This document shows positions 60,093 through 64,000 of a stretch of DNA of 64,000 nt, piece by piece. The notes beneath the pieces were generated by a model, which saw only the letters and a program-made list of their open reading frames with translations, did no database searches and was not told where the DNA came from. How positions within the stretch are numbered: the first letter of the stretch is position 1; every line of letters begins with the position of its first letter. The stretch is from positions 367,517 through 431,516 of the forward strand of contig NZ_KB895334.1 of NCBI RefSeq assembly GCF_000374805.1, written 5' to 3'. The position numbers were made by a program, and so were the translations under genes. This stretch comes from Chitiniphilus shinanonensis DSM 23277. Lineage in GTDB: Bacteria > Pseudomonadota > Gammaproteobacteria > Burkholderiales > Chitinibacteraceae.

Positions 60093-61949
60093 TCAGTTGC
60101 AGCTTCCGAGGTCCTGCCACACGCCCCACTCGCCCGATTGCATGGGATTGTCGCCGCGGCTCCACCATTTGTTCTGGTAGTTACGACCATCGAGGCTCAC
60201 CTTGGCATTGGGAGTTGCGTAGACAGTAGCGCTGTTCCAGGCATCCGCGCAGGTGCTCGCCAGCGGTGCAACATCCGGCGCGGGCGTGACCGGGGTGGGG
60301 CTGGGCGTAGGCGTTGGCGTGGGAACCGGAGTCGGCGGAACCGGCGTTGGCGTCGGAATCGGTGTAGGCGCTGGGGTCGGGGTCGGGGTCGGGGTCGGCG
60401 TAGGCGTAGGCGTAGGCGTAGGCGTAGGCGTCGGTACCGGGGTCGGAGTGGGGGGAGTCGGTGTCACCGGAGCGGTATCGCCACCGCACTTGGTGGTGAC
60501 AGTCCACGGACCGTACTCTTCCGCGCCCGGTTCCTTGCCTTGATTCCAGTAACCGGCTTCCCAGTTCTTCCCATTGAACGACACCACCATCCCCGGTGTG
60601 TCGTAAATGAGCTTGGCGTTCCACTCGCCCTGGCAGGTCTCGCCCGGCTTGATGCCGGCGCCGGTGGTTTCCGTATCCGGATCGTTGACGCCTTGGGCGA
60701 AGGTCTTGACCGGCACCGTGGTCAGCACCATCTCGACGATGCGACCGAAGTCTTCGCGGTAGCTGATCGTGCCGTCCTTCGCGACCTGGTTGAATGCGGT
60801 TTGCGCATTCGGGCGGATCTTGGCCATTGCGTCGGTGGAGTAATAACCGTAGTTCTCCAGCAGTTCCAGGTAGGCGGAGATGTCGGACCAGCTCAATCGC
60901 TCTTCGTACTTGATCGCCGCGTTGCCCAGTTGGCGGGTCACATCCGGAATCTGCCGTACATAGCGCGTGCCGAAATCGTTCTGCTTGGTGAAGCAGCCCC
61001 AATCGTTGACGAGCTCCGCGGTGGCCATGCAGCGCTGGAAGGTCTCCTCGTTCTTCATCGGCTGATCTTTCGCCGCGTACGGGCCGCGGTTGTACATGAA
61101 GCTCAGCATGATGGCCAAAGCGTCCGGATCCTTCGCGCCCTGGATGAATTGATGGATGCGGTTGCCGGGCTGCTTCAGACCTTCGGCCGTCTGGCTCCAC
61201 GACAGCGAGCCGGTATTGATCCCGGTCGCCGACGCGTTGTAATAGGCCGATGCGGCTGCCGAACCCAGGATGTTGCGCGCCGGGCCGTTGTTCGAGCTCA
61301 GCACGGCTTCTGGATTCATGGGGGCGAAAATCGCCGGGAAGCCGCCGAAGCCGGCGCCTTGCAGTTCTGCGAAACCGCTGCCCGGATATTCGATTTGCAA
61401 CACGCCGTCGTCGTCGCCATTACCCATGCCGTTCTGGGGAAGATCGTTACCGAGCGAAGATTCCTGCAGCCCTTTCGACAGGTAGTAGTTCGGCCCCATG
61501 TTGCGCATGAAGTAGTCGCCGAAACGCTCGCCGGTACCGAAAGGCTTGGACAGATCGAAGGTGCCGCCTACCTTGTTCAGCCCATACTGCATGAGTACCA
61601 TGCTGTTGAACGCCGCATGGGCGAAGGCCATGGCCCAGAGCTTGTGTTCGGTGATGCTGGAAGTGGACGCCTTGCCCAGGATGCTCAGATTGACGACACC
61701 GGCGTAGGTGCGTTTGAAGTCGATGCTGCGTTGATCGCAACTGGCCTGATCGAGGACGAACTTGTCGCCGTCGGCCTTGATATCGCAGTGATAGTTGACC
61801 ATGACCTGGTCGCCCAGATCGATGCGATAACCCGTTGCTGGCAATAGCTGGCGGAATTCCTCGACGCTCAGCTGCTTGGCCGCCATAGCTGAACCGGCCA
61901 TTCCGGTTAAAAGCAAACTGGCGGTAATCACTTTCAATTTGATACCCAT
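60093..61949 (-). CDS. Secreted lysozyme-fold-like protein with two chitin-binding domains
   Basis: 618 residues from ATG 61949, preceded by AGGAGG. The signal peptide is MGIKLKVITASLLLTGMAGSAMA. The catalytic-type domain (about 25-430) shows lytic-transglycosylase-like marks: LQESSLG with Glu163, GVLQIEYP near 186 (the GLMQ motif position) and SFMYNRGP near 283 (the AYNAG motif position). Two type-3 chitin-binding modules, CQGEWNAKLIYDTPG (about 437-486) and CADAWNSATVYATPN (567-618), are joined by a Pro-Thr linker (about 492-553). It may cut chitin or peptidoglycan; GH family is unconfirmed. Confidence 0.8.
   Translation of the reverse strand: MGIKLKVITASLLLTGMAGSAMAAKQLSVEEFRQLLPATGYRIDLGDQVMVNYHCDIKADGDKFVLDQASCDQRSIDFKRTYAGVVNLSILGKASTSSITEHKLWAMAFAHAAFNSMVLMQYGLNKVGGTFDLSKPFGTGERFGDYFMRNMGPNYYLSKGLQESSLGNDLPQNGMGNGDDDGVLQIEYPGSGFAELQGAGFGGFPAIFAPMNPEAVLSSNNGPARNILGSAAASAYYNASATGINTGSLSWSQTAEGLKQPGNRIHQFIQGAKDPDALAIMLSFMYNRGPYAAKDQPMKNEETFQRCMATAELVNDWGCFTKQNDFGTRYVRQIPDVTRQLGNAAIKYEERLSWSDISAYLELLENYGYYSTDAMAKIRPNAQTAFNQVAKDGTISYREDFGRIVEMVLTTVPVKTFAQGVNDPDTETTGAGIKPGETCQGEWNAKLIYDTPGMVVSFNGKNWEAGYWNQGKEPGAEEYGPWTVTTKCGGDTAPVTPTPPTPTPVPTPTPTPTPTPTPTPTPTPTPAPTPIPTPTPVPPTPVPTPTPTPSPTPVTPAPDVAPLASTCADAWNSATVYATPNAKVSLDGRNYQNKWWSRGDNPMQSGEWGVWQDLGSCN
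60373..60432. repeat. Hexanucleotide tandem repeats in the Pro-Thr linker
   Basis: Four copies of ggggtc (60373-60396) run into five copies of ggcgta plus one ggcgtc (60397-60432). On the coding strand they give Pro-Thr pairs. Units of six keep the frame, so copy number changes would alter linker length only. Confidence 0.93.
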
Positions 61950-62275
61950 TACATCCTCCTGAAGTTTATTGATCTTCTCCAGTGGGCTGCGCCTTAAAGA
62001 CAATTTTGTATGTATATGGCGTGGTCGGTATTTGAAATCAAATCCCTGTGCCCGGCAATGCCCCTTCGGCAGCTCTCCGGCCTTTGCATGCCGGATGGAT
62101 CGCGCCGGCTCAAGGAAGGCATCAATGTTGCTTCGAGTGAGGGAACGTCGGTCGGCCCCGGCTTTGTTGAGGGGGCGATCTGTTGGGCATCTGTGGGTAG
62201 CATGTTGCTTTCGTTTCAGCTGGCGCTGTCCCTGACCATTGGTCTGCGCTGTACGTCATTCGTAGAGAAGGATTC
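61950..62275. other. Intergenic region between divergent genes
   Basis: 326 bases separating the secreted protein gene (-) from the methyltransferase gene (+). It must hold both promoters. A + strand open frame of about 89 codons runs through it but its composition is not protein-like. I see no clear operator. Confidence 0.45.
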
Positions 62276-63589
62276 ATGAATAAAAAAACGTTGGGCCTGC
62301 CGAAACGCACGCCGGGTCAGGTCCAGTCGGATACGCCTCCCAAGGCGCGGGCTCGACCGGGGGCGCGAGGCCACGTCAAGCCCGGTCAACCCCGTGGTGA
62401 AAGCCCCAGGTCGACCCCTGCCGCATCGCCGCGTGTGGTCGGGGTCAGTGGCATCCAGCAATTCTTCGCACCGTGTCCCAGAGGTCTGGAGCAATTGCTG
62501 GCCGATGAGCTGGCTGCGGTCGGGGCCGGCGAGGTGCGGGTGGTCGAGGGCGGCGTCGCGTTCAGCGGCGAATGGCCGCTGGTGTATCGGGCCAATCTGC
62601 ATTCCCGAATTGCCAGCCGCATCCTTTGGCGGCTGGAAGAGCGGGCTTACCGCAGTGAGGCCGATCTCTTCCGCATGGCTGGCCGCATCGACTGGCCGGC
62701 GTTGTTTGCGGTCAATCGGACCATCAAGGTAGGTGTTACCGCGCAGCGCAGCCCTTTGCGCAGCGTCGATTTCGCAGCCCTCAAGGTCAAGGATGCGATC
62801 TGCGACGTGTTCCGCGCGGCGACCGGCGAGCGCCCCAGTGTCGATACCGCCTCGCCGGAAGTGCGGATCCAGCTGTTCCTCACCGATCGCACGGCCACAC
62901 TCTATCTGGATACCTCGGGCGAGCCATTGTTCAAGCGCGGTTATCGTCAGGAGAACGTCGAGGCGCCGTTGAGGGAGAACCTGGCGGCTGGCCTGCTGCA
63001 ATTGGCCAATTGGCACGGCGATTGCGCGCTGCTCGATCCCATGTGCGGCAGCGGCACTTTCTTGATCGAAGCCGCGTTGCTGGCGATGAAGCGTGCCCCA
63101 GGGAGGGATCGCCATTTCGCGTTCGAGCGGTTGGCGCCATTCGATGCCGAAGCTTGGCAGTCGATCCGGCAGGAAGCGCGCGCGTTGGAATTGCCCGTGC
63201 CGCCTCACCCCATCGTGGGAAGTGACCGGGATGCGCTATCTGTGGCTGCGGCACGGGAGAACCTGCAAGCGGCAGGTTTGACGGAGCATGTAGCGCTCAC
63301 CGTCGGTGACATATTGGATATCCCGGCACCGACGACCGCTGGGGTGCTTATCGCCAATCCCCCTTACGGCGTGCGGCTCGAGGACCAGGAGGCGTTGGCG
63401 GAGTTCTATCCGCTGCTTGGCGATGCGCTCAAGCGGAAGTTCTCTGGCTGGCGCGCCTATCTCTTTACTGCCGATCTGCGCCTGCCCAAGCTGATCAGGT
63501 TGTCCCCAAGCCGCCGTTTGCCGCTCTACAACGGCGCGCTGGATTGTCGTCTGTATGAGTTCAAGCTGGTGGAAGGCTCGAATCGCTGA
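62276..63589 (+). CDS. rlmL: 23S rRNA (guanine2445-N2)-methyltransferase-type protein
   Basis: 437 residues. A basic, Pro/Arg-rich lead of about 55 residues precedes a THUMP-containing part (ERAYRSEADLFRMAGRIDWP, VKVKDAICDVFR-type positions). The methyltransferase domain has DPMCGSGTFLIEAALLA near 253-269 and IANPPYG near 358-364, the NPPY motif of N2-guanine methylases. It matches the single-domain RlmL half; the RlmK half fused in E. coli is absent. AGAAGGA precedes the ATG. Confidence 0.85.
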   Translation: MNKKTLGLPKRTPGQVQSDTPPKARARPGARGHVKPGQPRGESPRSTPAASPRVVGVSGIQQFFAPCPRGLEQLLADELAAVGAGEVRVVEGGVAFSGEWPLVYRANLHSRIASRILWRLEERAYRSEADLFRMAGRIDWPALFAVNRTIKVGVTAQRSPLRSVDFAALKVKDAICDVFRAATGERPSVDTASPEVRIQLFLTDRTATLYLDTSGEPLFKRGYRQENVEAPLRENLAAGLLQLANWHGDCALLDPMCGSGTFLIEAALLAMKRAPGRDRHFAFERLAPFDAEAWQSIRQEARALELPVPPHPIVGSDRDALSVAAARENLQAAGLTEHVALTVGDILDIPAPTTAGVLIANPPYGVRLEDQEALAEFYPLLGDALKRKFSGWRAYLFTADLRLPKLIRLSPSRRLPLYNGALDCRLYEFKLVEGSNR

Positions 63590-63593
63590 GCCA

Positions 63594-63638
63594 GCAACGC
63601 AAAACAGGCCGCCCTTAGGGCGGCCTGTTTTGCGTTGC
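63594..63638 (+). terminator. Terminator with 21-bp perfect stem
   Basis: Bases 63594-63614 and 63618-63638 form a perfect 21-bp stem with a TTA loop; TTTT falls inside the right arm. It insulates the rRNA promoter region from rlmL. Confidence 0.85.
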
Positions 63639-63726
63639 AGTGGGGTTTTGCGTGCGATGCCAACGTAATGTGTGCTTGCCGATCAGCAGGTTAAGGTGCG
63701 GATGACAATTTTGTTGAAGCGGGGAG

Positions 63727-63755
63727 TTGACGGTGTGAGGGGGTGTCCGTATAGT
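63727..63755 (+). promoter_or_regulatory. rRNA operon promoter
   Basis: TTGACG (63727-63732) and TATAGT (63750-63755) with a 17-base spacer. It is followed by a leader of about 200 bases to 16S. Confidence 0.88.
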
Positions 63756-63838
63756 TCGGTTTCTCCGCAGCAGACGCAGCGCAGAACGAAGCGAAACGAA
63801 GAGTTTAGCAGGTTTCAAAAGCGCGGTGTCCGGTGGAC

Positions 63839-63850
63839 TGATCTTTAACA
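63839..63850 (+). promoter_or_regulatory. boxA antitermination site
   Basis: TGATCTTTAACA followed by AATTACAGCC, close to the boxA consensus of proteobacterial rRNA leaders. It would load Nus factors on RNA polymerase. Confidence 0.85.
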
Positions 63851-63960
63851 AATTACAGCCGATGCGTGTGAGTGCTTGATGACGAATCAGCGCTCATACG
63901 TAAAAGAACCAGAGATGGTTTCTTTGAGTACGAGCCAAAGTACGAAATAAGCTAAGCGAT

Positions 63961-64000
63961 TGAACGAAAGAGTTTGATCCTGGCTCAGATTGAACGCTGG
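63961..64000 (+). rRNA. 16S ribosomal RNA, 5' end only
   Basis: AGAGTTTGATCCTGGCTCAG, the universal 16S 5' segment, occupies 63969-63988, followed by ATTGAACGCTGG. The mature 5' end is placed at about 63961 by analogy with other proteobacteria. The gene leaves the window. Confidence 0.96.

Larger units (their letters stand above)
63639..63960 (+). other. rRNA operon leader and upstream region
   Basis: No gene. It holds the rRNA promoter, the boxA-like antitermination site and the part of the leader that would pair in 16S processing. Confidence 0.7.

Noticed and set aside
60291..60470. Possible CRISPR-like repeat tract
   Set aside because: Repeats are six-base tandem units coding for Pro-Thr without spacers.
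62010..62279. 89-codon + strand ORF before rlmL
   Set aside because: Overlaps the rlmL start and lacks a ribosome site and protein-like pattern; probably intergenic.

Overview
The window is bacterial chromosome from a high-GC betaproteobacterium. I infer a chitin-using member of the Neisseriales or a close relative, from the gene sets (rng-holA-lptE-leuS, ispB/rplU-rpmA-obgE, TPP-riboswitch thiC, a second infA) and a secreted protein with two chitin-binding modules. This placement is inference; the 16S gene is cut after about 40 bases by the window end. No phage genes, transposases, integrases or CRISPR arrays were seen.

Layout. 1-5.2 kb is housekeeping: a U32-family RlhA-like gene (cut by the window start), a second infA with a small companion ORF, thiC behind a TPP riboswitch, and a PCMT-family methyltransferase. 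This stretch also holds a perfect 91-bp direct repeat. 5.3-18.1 kb (+ strand, GC-rich) is an acidic-glycan cluster: tviB-tviC (UDP-GlcNAc to UDP-GalNAcA), a complete pseB-C-F-G-H-I set for CMP-pseudaminic acid, a Wzx-like flippase, a GT-B protein with bacterial sialyltransferase-type motifs (candidate pseudaminyltransferase), two GT2 proteins and a WecA/MraY-like initiating transferase. 18.1-40 kb is visibly AT-richer and, after an orphan cysC, all on the - strand. It is a second glycan locus: GT2, a second WecA-like protein, rfbB-D-A-C (dTDP-L-rhamnose), Wzm/Wzt ABC exporter, a 1209-residue fusion glycosyltransferase, a GDP-(6-deoxy)-heptose set (two SDRs, hddA, gmhA, hddC, gmhB), an acyltransferase-3/SGNH protein and a polytopic membrane protein.

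40-51.6 kb returns to the host: rng, holA, lptE, leuS, a 90-aa unknown, a 1049-aa HTH/degenerate-cyclase/AAA/TPR regulator, a dienelactone hydrolase and an unassigned DRE-TIM metallolyase. 51.8-55 kb holds tRNA-Pro(CGG), ispB, rplU, rpmA and obgE. 55-60 kb is a three-gene SMC operon with MksF/MksE/MksB sizes and order but no nuclease subunit. 60-64 kb has a secreted lysozyme-fold-like protein with two type-3 chitin-binding domains, an RlmL-type methyltransferase with a 21-bp-stem terminator, and an rRNA promoter, boxA and the first bases of 16S rRNA.

How it fits together: two surface glycans appear to be encoded back to back. One is acidic (Pse plus GalNAcA, flippase route). The other is rhamnose/heptose-based and exported by an ABC transporter whose Wzt carries a C-terminal glycan-recognition domain. 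Each has its own WecA-like starter. The least described items are the fusion glycosyltransferase, the HTH-cyclase-AAA-TPR regulator, the nuclease-less SMC operon and the candidate pseudaminyltransferase.
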